From Alteribacter lacisalsi (GTDB taxonomy: Bacteria; Bacillota; Bacilli; Bacillales; Salisediminibacteriaceae), in contig NZ_PDOF01000001.1 of NCBI RefSeq assembly GCF_003226345.1, positions 806,001-870,000 of the forward strand: a stretch of 64,000 nt of DNA, written 5' to 3'. The notes beneath the pieces are model-generated. The model was not told where the DNA came from, did no database searches, and was given only the letters and a program-made list of their open reading frames with translations. Shown piece by piece: positions 26,377 to 35,001 of this stretch. The stretch's first letter is position 1. Every line of letters begins with the position of its first letter. A program made the translations under genes and the position numbers.

Positions 26377-27597
26377 ATGAATGATCAGCATACAGCTCCT
26401 GTCCTCCCAGTGGAGAGAGTCAGGCAGCTTGATATTATAAGAGGGTTTGCCTTATTTGGCATCCTCCTAGCCAACATGCCGTTTTTTGCCTCGCCGGTTG
26501 TCTATCAGATGCTTTTGGACGGATCTATGTGGACAGATCAGGTGAGCAGGGGGGCAGAGTGGACGATTCAATTTATTGCTTCATCAAAATTCTTTACGAT
26601 GTTTTCCTTTTTATTCGGTCTTGGTTTTATTCTGTTTCTTGACCGGGCGAGAGAAAAAACGGCAAAGCCTCAGTCACTCTTCTTAAGAAGACTGGTTTTC
26701 CTTCTTGCCATCGGTATTGTTCATGCATTTGGTATCTGGTTCGGTGATATTCTTGTGATTTATGCGATTACCGGACTTTTTCTCCTCCTGTTTTACCGCA
26801 GGGAGGCGAAAACATGTCTTTACTGGGCATTCGGTCTTCTTGCCCTGCCGGTTGTTTTTTTGTCTCTTGGTGCCCTTGCTTTATATATGACGGGGGAAGG
26901 ATTTGCCCAGCCGGAACAGTCCATCGCCATGTATGAGCAAATGGTTGAGCAGAGTATAGCGGCATATGGCAGCGGCAGTTTCGGAGAGATTATGAACCAG
27001 CGGACAGCTGATTACTGGTTTATGTTTTCAAATTATCTGTTTATGGCACCCATGATTCTTGCCATGTTCCTGTTTGGTGTTTATGCGGCTAAATCAAAAA
27101 TGCATACAAACATTAAAGAATATCTTCCATTTTTTAAAAAGGTGTGGGTTATCACGCTCATTATTGGTCTGCCGGTCAATTTTCTGTACGTGAACAGTTA
27201 CTTTGAGCAGGGATCGGACATAACCTATCATTCACTTCTGATGCCAGCAGCTTCAACTATTGCAGGTCCTGCACTCTGTTTCTTTTATATCACATCGCTG
27301 ATCCTTCTTTATCAGAGCCGGTCAGGAAAATGGCTTCTCAACCCGCTGAGGGCGGTTGGCAGAACAGCATTGAGTAATTATCTGCTTCAGTCAATCGTGT
27401 GTACCCTCATTTTTTATAATTACGGATTTGGCCTGTACGCTGAATTGGAGCCGATTTACTGGATTGTAATTGCAGTGGTGCTGTTTGCATTTCAAATCCT
27501 AATCAGTAACTGGTGGGTGGCCCGTTTTCGCTTTGGTCCTGCTGAATGGCTCTGGCGCAGCCTGACATACAGCAGCAGACAATCTTTTAGGAATTAG
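26377..27597 (+). CDS. DUF418 family membrane protein
   Basis: 406 aa from the ATG at 26377 (an adjacent GTG at 26374 is also possible). About ten hydrophobic segments. The N-terminal RQLDIIRGFALFGILLANM and the C-terminal GRTALSNYLLQSIVCTLIFYNYGFGLY ... GPAEWLWRSLTY blocks are the DUF418 (YeiB/YxaH-like) hallmarks. Function unknown; distant kinship to acyltransferase-3 type proteins has been noted for such families. Terminator at 27676-27708. Confidence 0.85.
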   Translation: MNDQHTAPVLPVERVRQLDIIRGFALFGILLANMPFFASPVVYQMLLDGSMWTDQVSRGAEWTIQFIASSKFFTMFSFLFGLGFILFLDRAREKTAKPQSLFLRRLVFLLAIGIVHAFGIWFGDILVIYAITGLFLLLFYRREAKTCLYWAFGLLALPVVFLSLGALALYMTGEGFAQPEQSIAMYEQMVEQSIAAYGSGSFGEIMNQRTADYWFMFSNYLFMAPMILAMFLFGVYAAKSKMHTNIKEYLPFFKKVWVITLIIGLPVNFLYVNSYFEQGSDITYHSLLMPAASTIAGPALCFFYITSLILLYQSRSGKWLLNPLRAVGRTALSNYLLQSIVCTLIFYNYGFGLYAELEPIYWIVIAVVLFAFQILISNWWVARFRFGPAEWLWRSLTYSSRQSFRN

Positions 27598-27675
27598 CTC
27601 AGCTGTGTGACTGGTTCTGGTCTGCCTGATTACACAAAAGCTGAACAGCAAAGAAACCAGCGATATTCTTGAAGT

Positions 27676-27708
27676 GGCCCTTACCGGCAGCGGTGAGGGC
27701 CTTCCTTT
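27676..27708 (+). terminator. Rho-independent terminator
   Basis: GGCCCTTACCG (27676-27686) pairs with CGGTGAGGGCC (27691-27701), followed by TTCCTTT. Confidence 0.75.
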
Positions 27709-27814
27709 ATGCTTAAATTGTCCTCTGGGTTTATCAGGAGGCGCTGAGGTTTTATCTGGACAGACATTGGGGTAGGAGCAGAAGGTGGGCGTCGTAAAGG
27801 AGCTGAGGGAGTTA

Positions 27815-28107
27815 ATGAAGGACAGCAGGATGTATAGATTAATTGGAGTGGCTGCAACAGGAGCCCTTGCCGGAACAGTCGTTTACTGAAGCTTGGCAAA
27901 AAACACGCCTATGTTTCCGGATTGGGGAAAAACAGTCGGCTTTTCTCTGCAGGGAAGTCTGAAAGCACAGGCACTTCTGCCTTTTCCGATCAGACGGAGG
28001 TCCGGATGAGCCTTCTCTACAGTACACACACCTCCTATATTCTGATAATAAACGCTTTTGGCAAGCCTGCTGTTTGTTTGCAAAACCGGCACTCCTTTCT
28101 TGTTTAA
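27815..28107 (+). pseudogene. Possible frameshifted small protein gene
   Basis: Frame 1 from ATG 27815 gives 24 residues with a Gly/Ala/Val membrane-like helix and stops at 27887-27889. The overlapping frame from 27889 continues as a Lys/Ser-rich tail to a stop at 28105-28107. Joining them by a -1 shift would give a small membrane-anchored protein. Weak evidence; may be chance. Confidence 0.25.
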
Positions 28108-28174
28108 TGGATTACAGGTGAAACACCCTTTGTACGCTGCCGGTAACCTTCCAATCATTTTTCAGTACCAGCAT

Positions 28175-28210
28175 TTAGTACTTGGTACTAATCAAAATAT
28201 CCGTTATACT
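28175..28210 (+). promoter_or_regulatory. Sigma-A promoter with FapR-like palindrome before degV
   Basis: TTAGTAC-TTG-GTACTAA (28175-28191) is a perfect 7-3-7 palindrome that matches, as I recall it, the FapR operator of Bacillus (TTAGTACCTRGTACTAA-like). It overlaps the -35 TTGGTA (28182-28187), which lies 17 bases before -10 TATACT (28205-28210). Repression by FapR of this fatty-acid-binding protein gene is inferred. Confidence 0.6.
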
Positions 28211-28265
28211 GGTTTTATAAATAAAGTAAAACGATTTAAAATATATTGGAAATGAGTTGGACTAT

Positions 28266-29117
28266 ATGAATAAAATTGCTTTTGTTACTGACAGTACGGC
28301 ATACATAACTAAAGAACTCCGTAATCATCCGGATGTGTATGTTCTTCCTCTGAACATTAACTTTAATGGAGAGGATTTTGAGGATGGTGTGGACCTTACA
28401 ACAGACGAGCTTTACACAAGAATTCGCACGGAGAAGGAAGTACCAAAAACATCCCAGCCTTCTGTGGGCCGGTTTGCTGAACTTTTTGAAACACTGAAAA
28501 AGAATTATGACAGCGCTGTCTGCGTTCACATTTCAAGTGAGTTGAGCGGCACGTTTTCAAGTGCTGTGCAGGGTAGTGATATGACAGAGGATTTTCATGT
28601 GGAAGTGATTGATTCAAAATGTATGTCCTATGCCATCACCCACTTGCTTAACCAGGGAATCAGACTTGCTGGCGAGGGAAATACAGCCTCTGAAATGGCA
28701 GCTGAGCTTAGAAAGCATGCAGGTCAGACAGAGAACTATATTCTTTTAGGCAGTCTTGAGCAGTTTTACAAAGGCGGTCGAATGTCCGGAGCTCAGTATA
28801 TGCTGGGAAGCGTCCTGAAAATTAAGCCGGTGCTCAGAATTGATCCGGACGGCAAGTTTGAGCTGTTTGAACGGATTCGCTCTGAAAAGAAGGCCATGAA
28901 TCGTCTCGTTGATCTTCTTCACGCTTCGTTTGAAAGCAGCCTGATTGAAGAAGTGCAGATTATGCACGGAAACGTGGTGGACAAAGCCAAACAGCTTGAA
29001 GCGAAAATTAAAGAGAAGATGCCGTCCCTCAGCGTGATTACAGGCGAGATCAGTTCCACCATTGCCGTACACGCAGGAGAAGGGACACTCGCTCTGATCT
29101 GGCAGAAAAAATCTTAA
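28266..29117 (+). CDS. DegV family fatty-acid-binding protein (FakB-like)
   Basis: 283 aa from the ATG at 28266 (a TTG at 28257 is also in frame). The DegV/FakB signatures are visible: KIAFVTDSTAYI at the start, TSQPSVGRF and HISSELSGTFSSAV, and C-terminal GEISSTIAVHAGEGTLAL. Family members bind a fatty acid and present it to the kinase FakA for phosphorylation and use in membrane lipids. A FapR-like operator over its promoter fits this role. Single gene with strong terminator. Confidence 0.88.
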   Translation: MNKIAFVTDSTAYITKELRNHPDVYVLPLNINFNGEDFEDGVDLTTDELYTRIRTEKEVPKTSQPSVGRFAELFETLKKNYDSAVCVHISSELSGTFSSAVQGSDMTEDFHVEVIDSKCMSYAITHLLNQGIRLAGEGNTASEMAAELRKHAGQTENYILLGSLEQFYKGGRMSGAQYMLGSVLKIKPVLRIDPDGKFELFERIRSEKKAMNRLVDLLHASFESSLIEEVQIMHGNVVDKAKQLEAKIKEKMPSLSVITGEISSTIAVHAGEGTLALIWQKKS

Positions 29118-29187
29118 GTGCACAGTGTGCTTTAGGGCCAGGGCCATACCAGCTCCAATAAATGAGGATGGACAAGACAAACTAAGT

Positions 29188-29232
29188 AAAAAACGGTGCC
29201 AATTATCGCTATTCGATAGTTGGCACCGTTTT
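29188..29232 (+). terminator. Terminator, same stem as in repeat element D
   Basis: AAACGGTGCCAATTATCG pairs with CGATAGTTGGCACCGTTT. The left flank AACTAAGTAAAAAACGGTGCC is shared almost exactly with 35842-35863 inside repeat element D. Confidence 0.85.
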
Positions 29233-29367
29233 GTTGTTCAACGGGATCATTGACGCAGAAAAGGCATTAGCTGCCCTAACGGCCAGCACTATGTTCATGC
29301 CTTTTCTTCATGTTTACTCACCCTTCATCATAAATAAAGTAAAAAAGCATAAAGCAGGAGGATTGAG

Positions 29368-30330
29368 ATGGTTAAAAACATCCTGATGTTTGCAGACCCT
29401 GGAGTGGACGACGCGATTGCGATTATGTATGCAGTGCTTCATCCGAACATCAACGTAGTTGGGATCGTATCAGGTTATGGAAATGTCGAGGTGGAGACGA
29501 CGACCAGAAATATTCTGGCGCTTCTGAACATGCTGGAAGTGGATATCCCGGTATATGGAGGGGCGAACCAGCCGGCATCAGACGTGTATGTGGAGTTTTA
29601 TCCTGAAGTGCATGGAACAGAGGGACTGGGTAAATTTGAACCGGAAGGGCTCGGTTATCAGCTTACAAACTTTACGGACCTGTATGCGGTATTTGATAAA
29701 CATGAGGATGTCTCCATCGTTGATATTGGCCGTAACACAGGCCTGATGATCGCTTACATGCTCGGTAAACAGAAGATGGAGAAGGCGAAAGAGTGCTACT
29801 TAATGGGCGGCGCTTTTCTGGTGCCGGGAAATGTTACACCTGCAGCAGAAGCTAATTTCTATGCCGATCCGGTAGCGTCAAAGTTTGTGTTTGAAAATAT
29901 CAAGTCTCATGTCTTTCCCCTCGATGCCACTGGAAAAGCCCTGGTTACGCCTGAGATGATAGGTTATCTTGCTGACTGGTCTCCGTTCGAGAGAATCAGG
30001 GAACCGCTTAGGGAGATGTTTACTTACTATGCTGAGGTGTACCAGACATTCATTCCCGGAATTGATGGGGCCCTCATTCATGATCTTCTGCCGATGATGT
30101 TTTTAACAGATCCTGACATGTTAACGATGGTCGAGCGTGAGATCTTCATTGAAACGAGTACCGGGCCTGCAAGAGGCGCAAGTATTGCTGATTTCAGGCC
30201 TAATTACGGAATCACCCCTGATGATCTGGAGGAGGAGTATCCGAAACATCTGATTGCAATGGACATTGATTATGAGCGTTTTTATTATCTGTTTATGAAC
30301 GTCTTCATGAATTTACCTGTTAATGGATAA
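29368..30330 (+). CDS. Inosine/uridine-preferring nucleoside hydrolase family
   Basis: 320 aa, ATG with AGGAGGATTGAG upstream. N-terminal FADPGVDDAIAI holds the Asp cluster that binds Ca2+ and ribose. GGANQPASD, MGGAFLVPGNVTPAAEANFYADPVAS and a C-terminal HDLLPMMFL Asp follow. Cleaves N-glycosidic bonds of nucleosides for salvage. The first Asp motif is ADPGVDD rather than the usual DTDPGIDD. Possibly followed by a small lipoprotein in the same unit (75 bp gap). Confidence 0.85.
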   Translation: MVKNILMFADPGVDDAIAIMYAVLHPNINVVGIVSGYGNVEVETTTRNILALLNMLEVDIPVYGGANQPASDVYVEFYPEVHGTEGLGKFEPEGLGYQLTNFTDLYAVFDKHEDVSIVDIGRNTGLMIAYMLGKQKMEKAKECYLMGGAFLVPGNVTPAAEANFYADPVASKFVFENIKSHVFPLDATGKALVTPEMIGYLADWSPFERIREPLREMFTYYAEVYQTFIPGIDGALIHDLLPMMFLTDPDMLTMVEREIFIETSTGPARGASIADFRPNYGITPDDLEEEYPKHLIAMDIDYERFYYLFMNVFMNLPVNG

Positions 30331-30405
30331 AATCGGCACGGAACTGGCGGAATACGGGAGTGCAGGTGCGGAAACACTACGGAAAACAGCAGAGGAGGTC
30401 ACAAA

Positions 30406-30585
30406 GTGAACAAAAAAACATTGGCAGCTCTTTTGTGCGCGGCGGTCATGCTCATGACACTGCTCGGCGCCTGCAACAACATTCCCTCCCAATCACCTGA
30501 AAGCTCCAAGATGGGCAACGAAGGCGGGGATCCAGCGTATGATGAGCCGGGAAATTTTGAATCTCCGCGAGGAAAAAACAACTAG
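30406..30585 (+). CDS. Small lipoprotein
   Basis: 59 aa, GTG start, AGAGGAGGTCAC upstream. Signal peptide with lipobox LLGAC (Cys23), then a short polar tail of about 36 residues. It would be lipid-anchored on the outer face of the membrane. No family recognised. Terminator follows at 30607. Confidence 0.6.
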   Translation: MNKKTLAALLCAAVMLMTLLGACNNIPSQSPESSKMGNEGGDPAYDEPGNFESPRGKNN

Positions 30586-30606
30586 TGTGGGGATATGATG
30601 AGTCAG

Positions 30607-30640
30607 CCTGTACTGAATGCAGCCAAGTGCAGGTTTTTTT
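30607..30640 (+). terminator. Rho-independent terminator
   Basis: CCTGTACT (30607-30614) pairs with AGTGCAGG (30626-30633), followed by seven T. Confidence 0.8.
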
Positions 30641-30771
30641 CTTCCATAAAGAGCCTGCGAAGAAGCTCAGGTGCATGTCAGACCATTCGCTTTCCCTTGG
30701 TGAGGCCCCCGTGGAAAGAATCTTTCTGATGCAAAAAAAAGACAAACTGCTGGATTTCTGATTCGGCGCAG

Positions 30772-30802
30772 AAAAAAACTCCACTGCCTGTTGGCAATGG
30801 AG
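30772..30802 (-). terminator. Terminator of tRNA-Val
   Basis: CTCCACTGCC and GGCAATGGAG form a 10-bp stem with one mismatch; on the minus strand a run of seven T follows. Confidence 0.75.
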
Positions 30803-30817
30803 TATATGTACATAGTA

Positions 30818-30893
30818 TGGTGTCCCGTACTGGGCTCGAACCAGTGACCTCCACCCTGTCAAGGTGGCGCTCTCCCAACTGAGCTAACGGAAC
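30818..30893 (-). tRNA. tRNA-Val (anticodon GAC)
   Basis: 76 nt including an encoded CCA end. Acceptor GTTCCGT/ACGGGAC (one G-U pair), D-arm GCTC/GAGC, anticodon stem CCACC/GGTGG with loop TTGACAG, T-arm ACTGG/CCAGT with loop TTCGAGC. Anticodon GAC reads GUC and GUU valine codons. Single tRNA with its own terminator, not in a cluster. Confidence 0.95.
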
Positions 30894-30957
30894 GGGACGG
30901 TTTGTCATAGCGACAATTAATAATATACCGGATATCAGAAAAAGTGTCAACAGTTTT

Positions 30958-31146
30958 TTATTCATCAAAAGTATAGCGGACGACGTAGCGGTTGTCTTTT
31001 CGTTTGCGTATTTCTACCCAGGGGGGGTTCTCATAACCATTATGCCAGTTGTCTTCAAGCTTGGCCTTTAGGCATCCTGCCTGGAATTTTGATGTGAAAA
31101 TCTCCTTAAAGTAAATCCAGCGTGTCGTTTTCATGCTCGTTTCCAT
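30958..31146 (-). CDS. Small hypothetical protein
   Basis: 62 aa from the ATG at 31146, with AGAGGTGAC just upstream; the longer frame to 31284 has no site. Aromatic and basic, compact, with YFKEIFTSKFQAGCLKAKLEDNW and a beta-like end YVVRYTFDE. Probably a small cytosolic folded protein; no family recognised. It stands between the tRNA and the pgpA-like gene. Confidence 0.55.
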   Translation of the reverse strand: METSMKTTRWIYFKEIFTSKFQAGCLKAKLEDNWHNGYENPPWVEIRKRKDNRYVVRYTFDE

Positions 31147-31283
31147 CCCGTCACCTCTGATTTTCTCTGTTACACTGCCAGTATATGCATTGTACAAAAG
31201 AATACCACCTCCTTCCAGATGAAGCAAGTGGAGCAGGTGGCCGAAGTGTATTGTTCGTTTGTGCGTCAAATGCTGCAAACCCA

Positions 31284-31316
31284 TAAAAAAAGCCTGCCCC
31301 GTATGTGAGTCAGGCT
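31284..31316 (-). terminator. Terminator after pgpA-like gene
   Basis: AGCCTG (31291-31296) and CAGGCT (31311-31316) pair; on the minus strand a T-run follows. Confidence 0.65.
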
Positions 31317-31376
31317 GGTAAAACGGTTAACACAAAGAAACTGTGTGTCAGACGACTGACAACAAAGTGAGCGGCT

Positions 31377-31940
31377 TTAACCGATACGTTCTTCCCGGTC
31401 ACGCTCCTTGATCTCCTCTTCTCTCAAGCGCTCTTCGCGGTCCCGCATCCGATGCGCAAGGCGGCTTGAGGCATTGGCTGCAATGCTGCAGAGGAGATCA
31501 TCGAGAAAAGTATGGCATCGTCCGTCCGCTTTCTGATCGAGTTTACGGATAATTCCTGTTTTTTCTTTGTCCAGATAGCCGAATGTTGTTACTGCAATGC
31601 TTCCGTATCCGAAAACAGAGCCAAGTGCAATTGTCTCGTCAACTCCGAAAAGGCCTTCGTCCATTTCCACGATAGACTGAAGCGGTTCGGACAGTTTTTT
31701 CTGCTCGGCTAGTTTATCAAGTTCAATCCCCACCAGAACCGCATGCTGTATTTCACGTTTCTGAAGGACTTTATCAACACTGTCAAGGCAGTCTTCCATA
31801 TGAAGCCCCGGGTTATACGGTTCCTGCATGTCGTACACGATGCGGGCAATATCTTCGAGGGTTACGCCCCGTTCCTCAATCAGCTTTCTGGCTGCATTTT
31901 CCACTACGTGGCAATGTACAGGTGTTCGTTGACTGGTCAT
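31377..31940 (-). CDS. yutG: Phosphatidylglycerophosphatase A family protein (YutG-like)
   Basis: 187 aa from the ATG at 31940, with AGGAGGAAT upstream; the longer frame lacks a site. The pattern RKLIEERGVTLEDIA...VLVGIELDKLAEQKKLSEPLQSIVEMDEGLFGVDE...HTFLDDLLCSIAANASSRLAHR matches B. subtilis YutG, a PgpA-like protein proposed to remove phosphate from phosphatidylglycerophosphate. An extra Arg/Glu-rich tail of about 20 residues (DREERLREEEIKERDREER) extends past the usual end. Confidence 0.85.
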   Translation of the reverse strand: MTSQRTPVHCHVVENAARKLIEERGVTLEDIARIVYDMQEPYNPGLHMEDCLDSVDKVLQKREIQHAVLVGIELDKLAEQKKLSEPLQSIVEMDEGLFGVDETIALGSVFGYGSIAVTTFGYLDKEKTGIIRKLDQKADGRCHTFLDDLLCSIAANASSRLAHRMRDREERLREEEIKERDREERIG

Positions 31941-32211
31941 TGTGTATTCCTCCTGTGTCTCGTCCAATATGTACTTATTGTACCATGTTTTCGAAATATA
32001 GTGATAATTCATAGATCCGTGACCAGTGAAAAGGTCCCGGAAAGCCCTTTTCCCTTCTTAAATACATATAAACATCATAAGTAAAAAAGGATTTTTCGGG
32101 ACTTGTGTGGAATATCCGGTAAGAGGCGGGGTTTCATTTTTTCGTCTGTTTCGTTTATGATTAAAATTGAAGGCTATTAGATAAAGTATGATCAGAAGGA
32201 GGATACTCATT

Positions 32212-32727
32212 ATGAAGTACGGCATTGCCATTTTTCCATCAAAAAAACTTCAGGATATCGCTAATTCATACAGGAAGCGCTATGACTCCCATTATTCGCT
32301 GATTCCACCTCATGTAACCATCAAGGAAGCATTTACAGCAGAGGAGGACGAACTGCCGGAGATCCTCGAGGAAATACAAAGTGTTGCAGGGACGGTGGAT
32401 CCTTTTACCATGGAGGTGTATAAATTCGGATCGTTTCATCCGGTGACAAACACCATCTATATGAAGGTTCGTGAGAACGAAACGTTGTCAGCCCTCCGGA
32501 ACCGGCTGAATTCAGGAAAACTTGAGCATCACTACGATTATCAGTTTGTTCCTCATATAACAATTGGACAGGAACTCGATAATGATGAGTGCTCAGACGT
32601 CTTTGGCCGCCTGAAAATGGAAACGGTCAACCATGAGGAGAAAGTCGACCGCATTTCTCTACTGTATCAGCTCGATAATAACATGTGGACGGTTTACGAG
32701 ACTTTTCGTCTGGGCATAGGAGAGTAA
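32212..32727 (+). CDS. yjcG: 2'-5' RNA ligase-like phosphoesterase (YjcG)
   Basis: 171 aa from the ATG at 32212, with AAGGAGG upstream. Two HxTx motifs are present (HVTI near residue 34 and HITI near the middle), the catalytic pair of the 2H phosphoesterase/RNA ligase superfamily. The length matches YjcG. Followed after 3 bp by the YjcF-like gene, as in B. subtilis, where the two genes are also neighbours. RNA substrate unknown. Confidence 0.9.
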   Translation: MKYGIAIFPSKKLQDIANSYRKRYDSHYSLIPPHVTIKEAFTAEEDELPEILEEIQSVAGTVDPFTMEVYKFGSFHPVTNTIYMKVRENETLSALRNRLNSGKLEHHYDYQFVPHITIGQELDNDECSDVFGRLKMETVNHEEKVDRISLLYQLDNNMWTVYETFRLGIGE

Positions 32728-32730
32728 ACA

Positions 32731-33177
32731 GTGGACATTAGAGTTGTAAAGTCAGAAAAGGAAAAAGAGGATGCGTTTTATGTGCGCCGTGTCGTTTTTG
32801 TAGACGAGCAGCACGTTCCGGAAGAAGAGGAAATTGATGAGTTTGAAGCCGATGCCATTCATTTTGTTGCATATGATGAAAAAAACGGTAAAAAGCCGGC
32901 AGGTGCCGGGCGGCTGCGAATTATTGATGATATCGGGAAAGTTGAGCGCATCTGTGTACTTAAGGAATACCGTACGCAGGGGCTTGGTGAAAAGATTATG
33001 AAGAAAATCGAAACCGAAGCAGCAAAGCATCCGATTGAAGAATTAAAGCTTAACGCCCAGGTTCAGGCGGAGCGCTTTTACAGGCGGCTTGGCTATGAAA
33101 CTATATCGGGCGAGTTTTTTGATGCGGGGATTCCCCACGTGGCGATGCGGAAAGCACCGAAAACACCTTCAGAATAA
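32731..33177 (+). CDS. yjcF: GNAT family acetyltransferase (YjcF)
   Basis: 148 aa, GTG start inside a short gap after yjcG. GNAT fold: N-terminal RRVVFVDEQHVPEEEEIDEFE, acetyl-CoA pocket VLKEYRTQGLGEKIMKKIE, and RFYRRLGYETISGEFFDAGIPHVAMRK. Resembles B. subtilis YjcF. Acetyl acceptor unknown. Terminator overlaps the stop codon. Confidence 0.88.
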   Translation: MDIRVVKSEKEKEDAFYVRRVVFVDEQHVPEEEEIDEFEADAIHFVAYDEKNGKKPAGAGRLRIIDDIGKVERICVLKEYRTQGLGEKIMKKIETEAAKHPIEELKLNAQVQAERFYRRLGYETISGEFFDAGIPHVAMRKAPKTPSE

Positions 33178-33192
33178 AGAAGGTGTTTTTTT
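33162..33192 (+). terminator. Rho-independent terminator of yjcG-yjcF
   Basis: AACACCTTC (33162-33170) pairs with GAAGGTGTT (33179-33187), then a T-run; the stem includes the end of yjcF. Confidence 0.88.
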
Positions 33193-33222
33193 GCCGTTTA
33201 AAGCCTGTAACACCGCCTTGAT

Positions 33223-33420
33223 TCAGGGATTTCCTTTCTTTTCTTTCATTCCGCTTTTATACAGAACATAAAGCATGAGTGCCATTGGCAGAATCGCAAG
33301 AGCATAAATTCCGGCATAATCAAGAACGCCTTCTGGCATGTGGTATAAAACCCACCCGACAACCTGAAACATAAAGCCGATTCCAATACCCACCAGAAAA
33401 AACATGAGGTACTTTTTCAC
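33223..33420 (-). CDS. Small two-span membrane protein
   Basis: 65 aa, GTG start, AAGGAGG 11 bases upstream. Two hydrophobic segments (about 5-25 and 35-55) joined by a short loop, with a Lys-rich end. No family recognised. Confidence 0.5.
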   Translation of the reverse strand: MKKYLMFFLVGIGIGFMFQVVGWVLYHMPEGVLDYAGIYALAILPMALMLYVLYKSGMKEKKGNP

Positions 33421-33647
33421 GTCAGCCTGCGCCTCCTTCCTGCTATGTTCTGTATTTTATGCAGAGGAAAGGTAAAACCTTACTTATTCCATTCATGCCC
33501 CGGCGGGAAAATCTTAAACCTCCGCGGACTTTAATCATTCACGTTCTATGTATGGAATCTTTTGGTGAACCCCACACTACACTAATAACAGACTTGTTTT
33601 TGCATCCGAAAGCGGAGGAGATATTTATAGAAAGGCAGGTGAGAGCT

Positions 33648-34835
33648 TTGAGAGGGCGGGTCGTTTTATTAACAGTGTCAGCAGGAGCGGGGCATGATGC
33701 AGTCTGCGGTGTTCTGAAGGAAGAATGGGAAAGTCGTGGAACCGAATGCCAGGTCATTGATCTGTTTACCTGCCTGCCGGGGAGCCTCAAGCGATTTGCG
33801 CCTGATTTGTATTTGAAAATGGTTCGATTTACGCCGTTCATGTGGCGAGCTATTTACCGGCGCACCGATTCCCCTTATAAAACGCTTTCCCCGTTGCTTG
33901 CACCGTTGTGGAATGAAGCAGTGAGAAGACTTAAAAAAGCAGCACCGTCCATGATCATCGCGACTCATCCTCTCGCGACAGCCGTGGCAGATTTAAGCAT
34001 CAGAAAGTGTGCCTTTCCGGAGAAACCGGCTTTGTTTTCCCTCGTGACTGACTATTCCTTTCACGGGATGAGTCTAAGCAGGGAAGTCACAGCAGTTTTT
34101 TTGCCGGATCTGGATGAAGTACTTCGGCAGCAGCAGGCATTTCCTTTTGCCCGCTTTGTGCACGGGTGTATCAGTATCCGGAGTACTTGGGAAGCACCTG
34201 TTCGTAGAGAAGAGCTCCGGCGCCGGATGAGTCTCCCAGTTCACGCTAAAGTTGCAGCTGTCAGCGGCGGTAAGGAAGGGCTGATTCCATATAAAGAAGT
34301 GGTCCGTTCCTTTGAAAAGGATACTTCAGGTACATGGACACTGCTGTGTTTTACAGGAGAAAATACACGGGCTGCCAGGCAGTTGGAGGCCTTGTCAACG
34401 CGGCATGATGTCCGCGTGTTTCCCTATACACATACATTTGCCGACTTTGTTAAGGCAGCCGATGTTCTCATTTCCAAACCCGGCGGCGTAACAATGACAG
34501 AAGCCTTAGCAGCACGAATACCGGTCATAATTACGTCACCTCTTCCAGGCCAGGAGGAGGAAAATGCCAAACGTTTAAAAAAGCACGCATTCATCCGTGA
34601 AAGTCCGGCAGGTGAAACGGGTCGCACTGCCGAACAGGTGCTGAAAGACGGGATTGTGCTTGAAGATCAGGTGTTTATCAGTACAAAAGAAATGATTGAC
34701 GATATGATTCGGCTAAAGGATGAAATGCAGGAGAAAACCCGTTACGCTGCGCCGGAGAAAGGCCGCATACTCAGGATGAATCATATTCTGGCTATGAGGG
34801 CGAAAAAAGAGGAAGAAAAGCAGTTCAGGTCCTAG
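33648..34835 (+). CDS. UgtP/MGDG synthase-like glycosyltransferase (GT28)
   Basis: 395 aa from the TTG at 33648, with AAAGGCAGGTGAG upstream and the family N-terminus RVVLLTVSAGAGHDAV at once; the ORF extends 63 codons further upstream without a site or homology. Donor-site motif KPGGVTMTEALAARIPVI and TSPLPGQEEENA are hallmarks of processive diacylglycerol/MGDG glycosyltransferases and MurG kin. Likely a membrane-surface enzyme adding sugar to a lipid; the closest Bacillus kin are UgtP and YkoN. A hairpin follows. Confidence 0.8.
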   Translation: MRGRVVLLTVSAGAGHDAVCGVLKEEWESRGTECQVIDLFTCLPGSLKRFAPDLYLKMVRFTPFMWRAIYRRTDSPYKTLSPLLAPLWNEAVRRLKKAAPSMIIATHPLATAVADLSIRKCAFPEKPALFSLVTDYSFHGMSLSREVTAVFLPDLDEVLRQQQAFPFARFVHGCISIRSTWEAPVRREELRRRMSLPVHAKVAAVSGGKEGLIPYKEVVRSFEKDTSGTWTLLCFTGENTRAARQLEALSTRHDVRVFPYTHTFADFVKAADVLISKPGGVTMTEALAARIPVIITSPLPGQEEENAKRLKKHAFIRESPAGETGRTAEQVLKDGIVLEDQVFISTKEMIDDMIRLKDEMQEKTRYAAPEKGRILRMNHILAMRAKKEEEKQFRS

Positions 34836-34866
34836 CACTCCACCTGCCCCGTGAAAGTGGAGTGCT
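34834..34866 (+). terminator. Hairpin after the glycosyltransferase gene
   Basis: AGCACTCCAC pairs exactly with GTGGAGTGCT; the T-run is poor, so it may stabilise the 3' end or terminate weakly. Confidence 0.5.
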
Positions 34867-35001
34867 CCGTCCGTTTATAAGTCTTTTCTAACAAGAAAAA
34901 ACCAATAGAGGTTTACCCATCATTTGGCAGGGGAATTCTGTTGAATAACAGAACATATGTTCTTATAATTGGAAGGGAAGACGAACATTGGAGGTGCGGG
35001 G

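Larger units (their letters stand above)
27598..28174. other. Gene-poor interval with possible decayed small gene
   Basis: Apart from the DUF418 terminator, no intact gene is supported. At 27815-27889 a short reading frame (MYRLIGVAATGALAGTVVY) has ribosome-site-like GGAG sequence upstream and ends in TGA, and the next frame continues KLGKKHAYVSGLGKN. This could be a small membrane-anchored gene broken by a frameshift. Confidence 0.4.

Noticed and set aside
34834-34866. Small RNA gene at the perfect hairpin after the glycosyltransferase
   Set aside because: A 3'-end hairpin or weak terminator is enough; no separate promoter is visible.
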